Source: Pararoseomonas sp. SCSIO 73927
Lineage (GTDB): Bacteria; Pseudomonadota; Alphaproteobacteria; Acetobacterales; Acetobacteraceae
Direction of reading: 5' to 3'
Assembly (NCBI RefSeq): GCF_037040815.1
Contig: NZ_CP146232.1
Location: 2,288,501 to 2,352,500 of the forward strand
DNA: 64,000 nucleotides
In this document: one piece after another, positions 1-8,023 of the stretch
Layout: the number at the start of each line of letters is the position of its first letter
Position numbering within the stretch: position 1 is the stretch's first letter
The notes under the pieces: generated by a model
Told to the model about the DNA's origin: nothing
The model's database searches: none
The model's input: only the letters and a program-made list of their open reading frames with translations
Made by a program: the position numbers and the translations under genes

Positions 1-381
1 CCCACTCCCACCGAGATCCGCCTGAACCGCGCCGAACGCCGCCTGGAGGTGGCCTTCGACGACGGGGGCCGCTTCGAACTTCCCGCGGAGTACCTGCGGG
101 TGGAGAGCCCCTCCGCCGAGGTGCAGGGCCATGGCCCCGGGGAGAAGGTGCTGGTGCACGGCAAGCGGGAGGTCGCGATCATCGGGATCGAGCCGGTGGG
201 GAACTACGCCGTCCGCCTGACCTTCGACGACCTGCACAGCACCGGCATCTACAGCTGGGAGACGCTGCACCGCCTGGGCCGGGACTACGGCACCCTCTGG
301 CCGGCCTACCTGGCCGCGCTGGAGGAGAAGGGCCTGTCCCGCGACCTGCGCGGCCGCGCCGCCCCCAAGACCATCCCGTAG
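1..381 (+). CDS. DUF971 (GBBH-like N-terminal) domain protein, 5' partial
   Basis: The frame is open from the first base, so the start lies upstream of the window. It reads PTPTEIRLNRAERRLEVAFD and ends with TAG at 379-381. The fragment is a single DUF971 domain, the small domain also found at the N-terminus of gamma-butyrobetaine hydroxylases; key parts are the FELPAEYLRVESPSAEVQGH stretch and the later GNYAVRLTFDDLHSTGIYSW stretch. Stand-alone DUF971 proteins are about 120-130 residues, so only a few residues should be missing. The stop overlaps the GTG of the next gene by one base, which suggests co-transcription. The molecular role of stand-alone DUF971 proteins is not settled. Confidence 0.85.
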   Translation, partial: PTPTEIRLNRAERRLEVAFDDGGRFELPAEYLRVESPSAEVQGHGPGEKVLVHGKREVAIIGIEPVGNYAVRLTFDDLHSTGIYSWETLHRLGRDYGTLWPAYLAALEEKGLSRDLRGRAAPKTIP

Positions 382-1616
382 TGCCGCTGCAGCTCCAGTC
401 GGCGGTCGGCCTGGCCGCGCTGCTCGCCCTGGCCTGGGCCTGCGGCGGCTTCCGGCGCCCGGTCCCCTGGCGCGCCGTCCTGGCCGGGGTGACCCTGCAG
501 GTCGCGCTGGCCGCCGCCCTGCTGCACATCCCCCCGCTGCGCGCCGGCTTCGCGCTGGTGGGCGACGCGGTGGACGCCCTGGCGCGGGCCACGCGCGCCG
601 GCACGAGCCTTGTCTTCGGCTATCTCGGCGGCGCGCCGCTGCCCTTCGCCGAGACCCGGCCGGGCGGGGGCTTCGTCCTCTTCTTCCAGGCCCTGCCCAT
701 CGTCCTCTTGGTCGGGGCCCTCTCCGCGCTGCTCTACCACTGGCGGGTGCTGCCGGCCCTGGTGCGGGTGATGTCCCGCGCCCTCCGCACCGCCTTCGGC
801 GTCTCCGGCGCCTGCGGCGTCTCGGTGGCCGCCAACGTCTTCACCGGCATGGTGGAGGCCACGCTCTTCATCCGCCCCTGGCTCGCCACCCTCTCGCGCC
901 CGGAGCTCCTGGTGGTGATGACGGCGGGCCTCGCCACCATCTCCGGCAACATGCTGGTGGTCTACGCCGCCATGCTCTCCGGCGCCGTGCCGGACGCCGC
1001 CGGCCAGCTTCTCGCCGCCTCCCTCGTCTCCGCCCCCGCCGCGATCCTCGCCGCCCGCCTCATGCTGCCCGAGGCCGCCGCCCCCGAATCCGCCGACATC
1101 GAGGCCCCGCGCCTCTACGACAGCAGCATGGACGCCCTCACCCGCGGCACCGCGGACGGCCTCTCCCTGCTGCTGAACATCATGGCCGGCCTCATCGTCT
1201 TCGTGGCCCTGGTCGCGCTGGCGAACATGATACTCCAGCCGCTCACCGGCCTGACGCTCGAGGCGCTCGCCGGCACCCTCCTCTGGCCGCTCGCCTGGGC
1301 CATGGGCATCGCGGCGGAGGACGCCGCCGCCGCCGCCCGCCTGCTGGGAATCCGTGGCGTGGTGAATGAGTTCGTCGCCTATCTCGACATGGCCGGCCCC
1401 AACGGCGCCGCCCTGGCCCCGCGGACGAAGCTGATCCTCTCCTGGGCGCTCTGCGGCTTCGCGAACTTCGCCAGCGTGGGGATCATGGTCTCCGGCATGG
1501 GCGCCCTCTGCCCGGAGCGCCGGGCGGAGATCGTCCGCCTCGGCCTGCCCTCTCTCCTCGCGGCCACCATCGCCTGCTGCATGACCGGCGCGACGGTGGG
1601 GCTGCTCTCGCCCTGA
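381..1616 (+). CDS. CNT (NupC-type) nucleoside transporter family protein with altered substrate motif
   Basis: Inner-membrane protein of 411 residues, the usual length for bacterial concentrative nucleoside transporters, which import nucleosides with Na+ or H+. Family landmarks are present: the G-x-x-E motif at about 156-159 followed by TLFIRPWL, the NEFVAY motif (Glu330) and GFANFAS (Asn362, Ser365). In characterised CNTs the first motif is GQTEAP, where Gln and Thr contact the base. Here it reads GMVEAT, so these two contacts are missing while both Glu residues and the Asn are kept. Nucleoside-like transport is the family assignment; the actual substrate may differ. The GTG start is chosen because it overlaps the upstream stop as TAGTG. 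Confidence 0.85.
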   Translation: MPLQLQSAVGLAALLALAWACGGFRRPVPWRAVLAGVTLQVALAAALLHIPPLRAGFALVGDAVDALARATRAGTSLVFGYLGGAPLPFAETRPGGGFVLFFQALPIVLLVGALSALLYHWRVLPALVRVMSRALRTAFGVSGACGVSVAANVFTGMVEATLFIRPWLATLSRPELLVVMTAGLATISGNMLVVYAAMLSGAVPDAAGQLLAASLVSAPAAILAARLMLPEAAAPESADIEAPRLYDSSMDALTRGTADGLSLLLNIMAGLIVFVALVALANMILQPLTGLTLEALAGTLLWPLAWAMGIAAEDAAAAARLLGIRGVVNEFVAYLDMAGPNGAALAPRTKLILSWALCGFANFASVGIMVSGMGALCPERRAEIVRLGLPSLLAATIACCMTGATVGLLSP

Positions 1617-1667
1617 CCCGGCGGCGCTCGCAGTCCCTAGGGGAAGGCCTGCCGGAACCGCCCCCGC

Positions 1668-3014
1668 TCAGTCCGCCGCCCGGAAGGCCGGCGCGGCGAT
1701 CTGCCGGGCCTTCTCCACCTTCGCCGGGTCCAGTCCCATCGCGTCCACCACCGCCCCGACGCGCCCGGCCGCCGCATCGTCCGGCCCCAGCCCGAAATCC
1801 TTGAGGATCGAGGCCAGCCGCACCCGCGCCTCGCGCCGCGGGCGGCCCCTCACCACCTCTTCCAGCAACGGCAACAGCGCGTCGGCATAGGCATGGAAGG
1901 AATGCCGGGTGCGCGCCAGCGCCTGGCCGCGCGCCCCCAGCCCGGCCGCATCCGCCGGGTTGGCCTGCACCCATTCCAGGTGCCGCATGGCGTCCAGCGC
2001 CTCCGCCTCCGGGCGGCAGGCGAGCACGGTGTCGCCGGGGAGCTCGGCGTAGCACCCGTGATTCGTGACGAGCGTCGGCCGCCCGGAGGAGAGGGCAAGG
2101 ATGACGGAGGCCGAGGCCCCTTCCAGCACCGGGTTGCGAAGGCAGGCGATGGCGTCCACGTCGCGCAGCCTCCAGCGCAGGTCCTCGTCGCTGACCCAGC
2201 CCGTGAACTCCGGCGGATCGACGCCGAGGAGCGCCGCGAGCGCTGTCAGCCGCTCCCGCTCCGCCGCATCCGCCGCGCCGATCACGCGCAGCCGGCAGCG
2301 CTCCCGCAGGGCGCCGGAGGCGCCGATCGCGGTGATCACCTGGTCCAGCTGCCGGTTCGGGTTGGCATGGCCGATGGCCGCCACCGTCATGCGGTTCCAG
2401 CGGGCGGGCGGCGGCGGCAGGTCCGGCACCTCGAAGGCCAGCGGGATGGTGGCGGTGGGGCCGGGGCAGGCGGCGGCCAGGCGCGGCGCGTAGTGCGCGG
2501 CGTGGGCCACGGCCCCGGCACAACGGCGGGCCAGCCACTCCAGCATCGGGCGGCGCCGGGCGACCTCCGCCAGATCCGTCCAGATGGGCTCGCCCTCGTG
2601 CAGGCCTTCCTCGCCGTGCACCGCGCGCACCAGCCGCCGCAGCGCGGCGTCGTCCTCGCTCGCCAGCACGTGCTGGACGGCAAGGTTCAGGATGAAGGCG
2701 TCGTGGAACACGCCCACCGTCATCAGCGGGCTGATCCGGTCCAGCAGGGCGCCGTGGAAGCCGTGATTATCCCCGATCTGCGCCACCAGCACGTCGAAGC
2801 CGCGCTCGATCGCGCCGTCGTCCAGCGCCTCGATGCGGTGCACCGCCCCGGGCGCCGGGCGCGGCGGCAGGCCGGCGCCCGCGCCCAGCTCCGTCCGCAG
2901 CACCGTCACCTCGTGCCCGCGCGCGGTCAGCTCCTCCGCCATGCCCTGGCCGAAGGCGGCGATGGCGGAGCGCTCGTTCCAGGGGCCTGCCCAGGCGATG
3001 CGGAGATGCCTCAC
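1668..3014 (-). CDS. Glycosyltransferase (GT-B fold, family 4-like)
   Basis: A 448-residue protein, last of a four-gene minus-strand operon. The N-terminus MRHLRIAWAGPWNERSAIAA has the usual Rossmann opening of GT-B enzymes. A C-terminal donor domain carries a GVDPPEFTGWVSDEDLRWRL segment, then ACLRNPVLEGASASVILALS, the typical sugar-nucleotide-binding E-G-x-S region. It probably moves a sugar from a nucleotide donor onto a surface glycan or protein in the cytoplasm. It overlaps the stop of the upstream glycosyltransferase by four bases (ATGA at 3011-3014). The acceptor and the sugar cannot be read from the sequence. Confidence 0.85.
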   Translation of the reverse strand: MRHLRIAWAGPWNERSAIAAFGQGMAEELTARGHEVTVLRTELGAGAGLPPRPAPGAVHRIEALDDGAIERGFDVLVAQIGDNHGFHGALLDRISPLMTVGVFHDAFILNLAVQHVLASEDDAALRRLVRAVHGEEGLHEGEPIWTDLAEVARRRPMLEWLARRCAGAVAHAAHYAPRLAAACPGPTATIPLAFEVPDLPPPPARWNRMTVAAIGHANPNRQLDQVITAIGASGALRERCRLRVIGAADAAERERLTALAALLGVDPPEFTGWVSDEDLRWRLRDVDAIACLRNPVLEGASASVILALSSGRPTLVTNHGCYAELPGDTVLACRPEAEALDAMRHLEWVQANPADAAGLGARGQALARTRHSFHAYADALLPLLEEVVRGRPRREARVRLASILKDFGLGPDDAAAGRVGAVVDAMGLDPAKVEKARQIAAPAFRAAD

Positions 3015-4045
3015 GCGACGAGCCTCTCGATGGTGGTGGGCCAGTCCAGCCCCGCATCCTCCATCGCGCCGCGCCCGGCCCGGCCGTAGCGCCGGGCGAG
3101 GGCGGGATCGGCGGCCAGCGCCGCCATGGCCGCGCCCAGCTCCTCGGGCTCCGGCGGCGCGATGAGGCCGTTGTCCCGGTCCCGCACAATGTCCAGCACG
3201 CCGCCGGAATCCGTGCTCGTGATCACGGGCTTGGCGGCCTGGAAGGCCTCCATGGTGCAGTAGCCCAGGCTGTCCTCGTCATAGGGCAGGTAGGCCACGG
3301 CCAGGGCGCCGTTCACCAGCCGCGCCAGCTCCGCGCGCGGCAGGAAGCGCAGGTCCAGCGTCACCCGGTCCTCCACGCCCTCCTCCGCGGCCAGGCGGCG
3401 CAGCGCCTCCGCGTCCTCCGGCCGGTCGGGCGGGCCGGCCACCACCAGCCGCAGGCCCGGGGCGTGGCGCAGGGCGCGCACCAGCAGGGCCTGGCGCTTG
3501 CCCGCGTTCACCCGCCCGGTGGCGAGGATGTAGCCCTCGGACTCGCCGCCCGTGAACAGCTCCGGGTCGTTCAGCGGCGGGCGCAGCACGCTGCTGTCGA
3601 AGCCGTTGTAGCGCTTCAGTCGGCGGGAGGTGATGGGCGCGTTGGTGTGGATGCGCCGCGCCTCGCGGAAGGCCAGCGCGTCGCCCGCGCGGATCGCGGA
3701 CAGGATCTCCTGCCCGCGCGGGGTGTCGGGGATGTTGCTCTGGCCGGCATCCAGCAGGTCGTAGGCCTGGCGGAACTGGTGCAGCAGCCACAGCACCTTG
3801 TCGTGCCAGGGCACCATGTAGGCCGGGAACTTCAGCGCGATCACCCGGTCGACGTTGTAGAGGCGGAGCTGCCGGGCGATCAGCATCTCCTCGATCAGCC
3901 CCTCGGCCGGGTGCCAGGTGAAGGGGATGCGCATCCCCTCCGCCTCGTGCCCCTGGCGGCGCAGGTTGAGCACGAGATGGTCGAACAGCTCCTCCGCGCC
4001 CCCGTGCACGAAGGGCACCATGGTGCTGAGCACGAGCACCTTCAT
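3011..4045 (-). CDS. Glycosyltransferase family 4-like protein
   Basis: A 344-residue GT-B glycosyltransferase, start MKVLVLSTMVPFVHGGAEEL, with a GGAE loop near the N-terminus as in GT4 enzymes. The donor domain holds GYILATGRVNAGKRQALLVR and, later, DEDSLGYCTMEAFQAAKPVI, where the E-x7-E-like acidic signature sits. The ATG at 4045 is chosen because it overlaps the upstream stop (ATGA) and matches the paralog next to it; the open frame continues further upstream but only as an antisense artefact. It resembles the gene at 4042-5079 closely in layout (YLPYDEDS/YLPFDEDS), so the two probably arose by duplication. Confidence 0.88.
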   Translation of the reverse strand: MKVLVLSTMVPFVHGGAEELFDHLVLNLRRQGHEAEGMRIPFTWHPAEGLIEEMLIARQLRLYNVDRVIALKFPAYMVPWHDKVLWLLHQFRQAYDLLDAGQSNIPDTPRGQEILSAIRAGDALAFREARRIHTNAPITSRRLKRYNGFDSSVLRPPLNDPELFTGGESEGYILATGRVNAGKRQALLVRALRHAPGLRLVVAGPPDRPEDAEALRRLAAEEGVEDRVTLDLRFLPRAELARLVNGALAVAYLPYDEDSLGYCTMEAFQAAKPVITSTDSGGVLDIVRDRDNGLIAPPEPEELGAAMAALAADPALARRYGRAGRGAMEDAGLDWPTTIERLVA

Positions 4046-5079
4046 GCCAGCAGCCTCTCGATCGTCGTGTCCCAGTCGATGCCGAGCTCCGCCACCCGCT
4101 CCCGCGCCGCAGCACCCATCCGGGCGGTCAGGGCGCGGTCGGCATAGAGACGGTCGAAGGCGGCGCCCAGCTCGGCCGCGTCCGGGCCGGTCATCAGCCC
4201 GGTGACGCCGTCCTGCACGAACTCCGCGACGCCGCCGGAGTCGGAGACGGTCACCGTGCAGCGCGCGGCATGGGCCGCCTCGATGGTCGGGTAGCCGTAG
4301 CTGTCCTCGTCGAAGGGCAGGTAGGCGGAGGCGAGGGCGTTCTCCAGCCGGTCGGCCTTCTCCTGCTCGGAGATCCAGCGCTCCTCGACCGTCACGCGGT
4401 CCGCGACCCCCAGCTCCAGCGCGCGCCGCCGCAGCCCCTCGACGTAGGCCGGGTGCATGGAAAGGCCACAGAGCCGGAGCCGCACGGCCGTGCGCGTGTG
4501 CGCCATCGCCTCCACCATCAGGTGCTGGCGCTTGTGGTGCTCCATCCGGCAGACGCTGACGATCTCGTCGCCGTAGGCCCCGGCGACGAACATCTCCGGC
4601 CGCAGGATGGGCGGGTAGAGGATGTCGCTGGCCACGCCGTTGAAGCGCCGCAGGCGGTCCCCCACCACGCGGGAGTTGGTGAAGACGTGCCGCGCCTCCG
4701 ACAGGAACTCGTTGTCCGCCGCCATCACCGCGTCGCGCAGGGCCCGGCCGGCGGCATGGTCGGGCACCGCGCCGTAGGGCGTGCCCCAGAGGTCGTAGAA
4801 GCCGCGCAGGTGGTGGATGAACCACACCACCTTGCGGCGGTGCCGCACCGCGTGGGCGGGCGGGCGGATCGTGATGACCTGCTCGAAGTAGTCGTCGAGC
4901 TTCATCATGCGGAAGGCCGCGGTCTGCGACAGGATCTGGTCCTGGTACTCGACGAAGGGCAGGTAGACCGTCTCCACCTGGTGCCCCCGCGCCGTGAGCT
5001 TCTCGTTCAGCCAGTCCACGATGAAACGCCCGCCGCCGTACACCAGCGGCACGGCGGAGGAGACGATGCCGATCCTCAC
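4042..5079 (-). CDS. Glycosyltransferase family 4-like protein (paralog of next gene)
   Basis: A 345-residue glycosyltransferase. The GTG start at 5079 gives VRIGIVSSAVPLVYGGGRFI, a good GT4 N-terminus, and lies 16 bases after the FkbM gene. The C-terminal domain contains EIVSVCRMEHHKRQHLMVEA and later YLPFDEDSYGYPTIEAAHAA, the nucleotide-sugar binding part. Its middle segment (VVWFIHHLRGFYDLWGTPYG) parallels VLWLLHQFRQAYDLLDAGQS in the downstream enzyme, which supports tandem duplication. The pair may add two successive sugars to one acceptor; this is inference from the operon. Confidence 0.87.
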   Translation of the reverse strand: MRIGIVSSAVPLVYGGGRFIVDWLNEKLTARGHQVETVYLPFVEYQDQILSQTAAFRMMKLDDYFEQVITIRPPAHAVRHRRKVVWFIHHLRGFYDLWGTPYGAVPDHAAGRALRDAVMAADNEFLSEARHVFTNSRVVGDRLRRFNGVASDILYPPILRPEMFVAGAYGDEIVSVCRMEHHKRQHLMVEAMAHTRTAVRLRLCGLSMHPAYVEGLRRRALELGVADRVTVEERWISEQEKADRLENALASAYLPFDEDSYGYPTIEAAHAARCTVTVSDSGGVAEFVQDGVTGLMTGPDAAELGAAFDRLYADRALTARMGAAARERVAELGIDWDTTIERLLA

Positions 5080-5095
5080 GCGCGCCGATCCCCGC

Positions 5096-6589
5096 TCAGG
5101 CCAGCCGCAGCGCGGGGTAGGTCTCGGCCGGCTGACGCAGCATGAGCAGGTTGGCCGTCGGCACCGCCGCCAGGGCGGAAACCGGCCGCGCCGGCCGCAC
5201 CGTGCCCGTGGCCTCGTCCACCTCGTAGGGCGTGAAGCCGGCGCCCGTGAACAGCGCCATCCACTCCGCGGGCGCGACGCCCGCGCGGCGCAGGTGCTCC
5301 GGCCCGAACTCCACCAGCGCCGCCATGCCCGGATTCTCCGAGAGGATGCGGCCCATGCCCCGCCACACCTCCGGCTCGAACCCCTCCACGTCGATCTTGG
5401 CGAGGTGCACGCGCGTGCCGGGCGGCACCAGCGCGTCCATCGGCCGCACATCCACCGTCTCGCTCCCTTCCGAGCCCGGCAGGGCGAGCAGGGAGGAGTG
5501 GCCGGAGGTGACGCCGAGGTTCAGCTCCGCCGTGCCCGGCGCCGCGCCGGCCGCGCAGCGGTGCAGCGTCACGATCCTGTCCAGCCCGTTCGTCACCAGG
5601 CTCCGCCGCAGCAGCTCCGCCAGCCGGGCCGTGGGCTCCACCGCGATCACCCGGCCCGCCGGGCCGACGCGCCGCGCCGCAGGCAGCACCGTCAGCCCGA
5701 CATTCGCCCCCACGTCCAGCACGGTGTCGCTTTCCCGCAGCACGGCCTGGATCACCGCCACCGTGCCCGGCTCCAGCCGCCCGCCGCTCTCGTACATCGC
5801 GGCGACGAGCGGCGCGTCCTCGGCGGGGATGAGGAGGAAGCCCTCGGGCAGGCGCATCAGCAGGGCGTCGCCGACGGGAAGCGCCACCCGCGAGAGCAAC
5901 GGCTCCGTCCGGTCCCGCACAAGGCCGTAGAGCATGTCGGTCCGGCTCTGCAGCTGGCCGGAGAGCGCCTCCGCCCCTCCGTTGGCCCCTCCCGCGAGCC
6001 GCTCCTCTGTGCTGGCCACAGCCCCCGCGAGCCGCTCCTCGGTGCTGGCCACGGCCCCCGCGAGCCGCTCCTCCGTGCTGGCCACGGCCCCCACGAGCCG
6101 CTCCTCGGTGGCGGTGACAGCCCCCGCGAGCCGCTCCCCGGTGGCGGTCACGGCCCCGGTGACCGCGTCCTGCCGCTGCCCCTGCTCGAGGCGGAGCGCG
6201 TCGATGCCGAGCTGCAGCGCCCGCATCCGAAGCCCCAGCCGGTCGATCGCCTGCTCGACCCCGGCCGTCTCGGCCCGCAGGTGGTGCTCCACCCGCTCGA
6301 GGCGCCCCGCGAGGTCGTCCAGCCGCGGGGGTAGCGGGTCGATGCGGTCCGCGATCGCCTGCATCTGCCGCGCCAGCGCGTGCGTGGCCGCCGCCACGGT
6401 GGCGGCAACCCCGCTGTTGATCCGGGCGTCGAGGTTCGTGTCCTCCACCGCCTGCCGCAGCCGCAGCTGGATGCGGTGCAGGAAGGGTAGGGCGAAGGGA
6501 CGCAGTCCCCGCAGCGCGACCCGGCCGGCGCGCCGGTGGATGGGACGAGGAGGCTGGCTCTCAGACACGCGCGGCACCGGACCTGTCAT
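5096..6589 (-). CDS. FkbM family methyltransferase with N-terminal hendecad coiled coil
   Basis: A 497-residue protein, first of the glycosyltransferase operon. The C-terminal part (about 285-470) is a FkbM-type SAM-dependent O-methyltransferase: LDVGANVGLTVLPAARRVGP is motif I, followed by RVIAVEPTARLAELLRRSL. The N-terminal half is unrelated to catalysis. It is rich in Arg/Leu/Glu and holds five tandem 11-residue units of the type GAVASTEERLA (about residues 144-199, 33-bp DNA repeats at 5993-6160). An 11-residue period is typical of a hendecad coiled coil, so the enzyme is probably oligomeric or tethered by a stalk. FkbM enzymes often methylate glycans, which fits the three glycosyltransferases behind it. 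No signal peptide is seen. Confidence 0.88.
   Translation of the reverse strand: MTGPVPRVSESQPPRPIHRRAGRVALRGLRPFALPFLHRIQLRLRQAVEDTNLDARINSGVAATVAAATHALARQMQAIADRIDPLPPRLDDLAGRLERVEHHLRAETAGVEQAIDRLGLRMRALQLGIDALRLEQGQRQDAVTGAVTATGERLAGAVTATEERLVGAVASTEERLAGAVASTEERLAGAVASTEERLAGGANGGAEALSGQLQSRTDMLYGLVRDRTEPLLSRVALPVGDALLMRLPEGFLLIPAEDAPLVAAMYESGGRLEPGTVAVIQAVLRESDTVLDVGANVGLTVLPAARRVGPAGRVIAVEPTARLAELLRRSLVTNGLDRIVTLHRCAAGAAPGTAELNLGVTSGHSSLLALPGSEGSETVDVRPMDALVPPGTRVHLAKIDVEGFEPEVWRGMGRILSENPGMAALVEFGPEHLRRAGVAPAEWMALFTGAGFTPYEVDEATGTVRPARPVSALAAVPTANLLMLRQPAETYPALRLA
5993..6160 (-). repeat. 33-bp in-frame tandem repeats (hendecad units) in the FkbM gene
   Basis: Five near-identical 33-bp units, each coding for GAV(A/T)(S/A)TEERLA. 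The units differ mainly at synonymous positions or single substitutions (GERLA, EERLV). They keep the reading frame, so unit number could change by slippage or recombination without breaking the gene. Confidence 0.85.
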
Positions 6590-6691
6590 GGGTGATCGGC
6601 GGCCTGGGCCGCGGCGCCTTCATAACGGACCCACGGGGGGCGGCAAGTCGGGGAGGGGACGACCCGTACCGAAACCGACGCTGTGCTCCCG

Positions 6692-7333
6692 CTACGCCGG
6701 GCGGCGGGCCCGGAGGGCGGCGGCCAGGGTGCCGTCGTCCAGCACGTCCAGCGCTCCGCCCATCGGCACGCCCTGGGCCAGCCGGGTGACGGGCACGAGG
6801 AGCGGCCGCAGCCGGTCCGCCAGGTAATGGCCGGTGGAGGCCCCCTCCACCGTCGCCGGCAGCGCCAGGATCACCTCCTCCACCTCCCCCTTCGCCACCC
6901 GCTCCACCAGCGGCTGGATGGCCAGGTCCTCCGGCGACACGCCGCCGAGCGCCGAGAGCGTGCCCCCCAGCACGTGGTACAGCCCGCGATGCGCCCCCGC
7001 CCGCTCCAGCGCCCAGAGGTCCGAAACCCCCTCCACCACGCAGACCAGCCCGCGCTCCCGCCGGGGGTCGCGGCAGACGCCGCAGGGATCACGCGAGTCG
7101 AGGTTGCCGCAAACCCGGCAGGGCTTCACCGCCTCCGCCGCCGCATCCAGCGCGCGGGAGAGCGGACGCATCAGCCGCTCCGGGTCCTGCAGCATCCGCA
7201 GCGCGGCGCGCCGGGCGGAACGCCGCCCGAGGCCGGGAATCCGCGCCAGCAGGGCGACCAACTGCTCCACCGGGTCGTTGGGCGGAACCGGATCCGGGCG
7301 CATCGCGGAAGGGTCGAACGGCATCCGTTGCAT
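6692..7333 (-). CDS. recR: Recombination mediator protein RecR
   Basis: A 213-residue RecR, the usual 200 or so. RecR forms a ring and with RecO/RecF loads RecA on gapped DNA. The N-terminal helix-hairpin-helix (ARIPGLGRRSARRAALRML), a zinc finger with Cys72, Cys75, Cys84 and Cys87, and a Toprim domain (LVCVVEGVSDLWALERAG) appear in the expected order. It is the last gene of the conserved dnaX-ybaB-recR order, here separated from ybaB by a 290-base gap that holds a repeat element. ATG at 7333 is used; an ATG three codons on is also possible. Confidence 0.96.
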   Translation of the reverse strand: MQRMPFDPSAMRPDPVPPNDPVEQLVALLARIPGLGRRSARRAALRMLQDPERLMRPLSRALDAAAEAVKPCRVCGNLDSRDPCGVCRDPRRERGLVCVVEGVSDLWALERAGAHRGLYHVLGGTLSALGGVSPEDLAIQPLVERVAKGEVEEVILALPATVEGASTGHYLADRLRPLLVPVTRLAQGVPMGGALDVLDDGTLAAALRARRPA

Positions 7334-7376
7334 ATGGTGACGATCCCCCTCCGGCGCATCGGACGGCGCTTGCGGA

Positions 7377-7615
7377 CCGGGGAGAGGAAGAAGGAATTCT
7401 TCCTTTCCCCGGACCCCTCACCATCATCTTTTTCTAGGCTTTGGATTTACTCTGCTGACGGTGCGCCTCGGGTCGATGACCCGAGGCGACTGCAAGGGCA
7501 GGAAGAGGCCCGTCACGCCGAGACCTCGTGTCAGGCCGGCGTGGCGGCAGCCAGAAGGGGATCCAAGGGCCTCAGGCCCTTGGTGGGGGTCCAGGGAGCG
7601 AAGCCCCCTGGGGCC
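7377..7615 (+). repeat. Multi-hairpin intergenic element, copy A (recR-ybaB gap)
   Basis: This fills the 7334-7623 gap and is a full-length copy of 239 bp. It has, in order: hairpin 1 at 7377-7412 (arms CCGGGGAGAGGAAGAA and its complement with one mismatch, loop GGAA, EcoRI site at the centre); hairpin 2 at 7464-7488 (arm CGCCTCGGGTC, loop GAT); hairpin 3a at 7563-7583 (arm CCAAGGGCC, loop TCA); and hairpin 3b at 7591-7611 (CCAGGG ... CCCTGG). A T-rich stretch ATCATCTTTTTCT follows hairpin 1. No gene is seen. Copy G at 60291-60530 is nearly the same length in the opposite orientation. Confidence 0.9.
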
Positions 7616-7623
7616 GGTCGCGC

Positions 7624-7965
7624 TCAGAACGGCAGCTTGAACCCGCCCAGCCCGCCGCCCATGCCGGGGATGTTGAGGCCGGAGGTGGCCTTCGACATCT
7701 CCTCCGCCATCATCGCCTCCACCTTCTGCTTGGCGTCGGCGTGGGCGGCGACGATCAGGTCCTCCAGCACCTCGCGCTCCTCCGCCACCATGAGGGAGGG
7801 GTCGATCGCCAGGCCCTTCAGGTCGCCCTTGCCGGAGAGGGTGACGCGCACCATGCCGGCGCCGGCCTGGCCCTCCATGGTGGCGGCCTCCAGCGTCGCC
7901 TGCATCTCCTGCATCTTCGACTGCATCTGCTGAGCCTGCTTCAGCATGTTGCCCAGGTTCTTCAT
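7624..7965 (-). CDS. ybaB: YbaB/EbfC family nucleoid-associated protein
   Basis: A 113-residue DNA-binding protein of the YbaB/EbfC family, which binds DNA as a dimer and is almost always found beside dnaX and recR, as here. The start [20 protein letters not shown] is the classic N-terminal helix; the middle [20 protein letters not shown] is the conserved beta-sheet part; a glycine-rich tail ([13 protein letters not shown]) ends the protein. TTGAGGA lies 9 bases before the ATG and serves as ribosome binding site. Confidence 0.95.
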   Translation of the reverse strand: MKNLGNMLKQAQQMQSKMQEMQATLEAATMEGQAGAGMVRVTLSGKGDLKGLAIDPSLMVAEEREVLEDLIVAAHADAKQKVEAMMAEEMSKATSGLNIPGMGGGLGGFKLPF

Positions 7966-7981
7966 GCGGCGGTCCTCAATT

Positions 7982-7992
7982 GGGGGGGGGGG
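7982..7992. repeat. G11/C11 homopolymer in the dnaX-ybaB gap
   Basis: An uninterrupted run of eleven G on the plus strand (C on the transcribed minus strand) lies in the 58-base gap between dnaX and ybaB, about 17 bases upstream of the ybaB start and just before its AATTGAGGA ribosome binding region. Runs of this length are prone to slippage. Confidence 0.8.
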
Positions 7993-8023
7993 AGGGCGAT
8001 GGCCCAGGCGGATGGACCAAGCC

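Noticed and set aside
1617..1667. Terminator between the convergent CNT and glycosyltransferase genes
   Set aside because: Only weak stems are possible in this 51-base gap and no T run is present.
5934..6827. Plus-strand frame with repeated Ser/Ala/Arg units
   Set aside because: It is the antisense reading of the hendecad repeats of the FkbM gene and has no other support.
7377..7615. Copy A as an insertion sequence or transposon
   Set aside because: There is no transposase frame, no terminal inverted repeats joining the two ends, and no clear target duplication; a multi-hairpin repeat is the better label.
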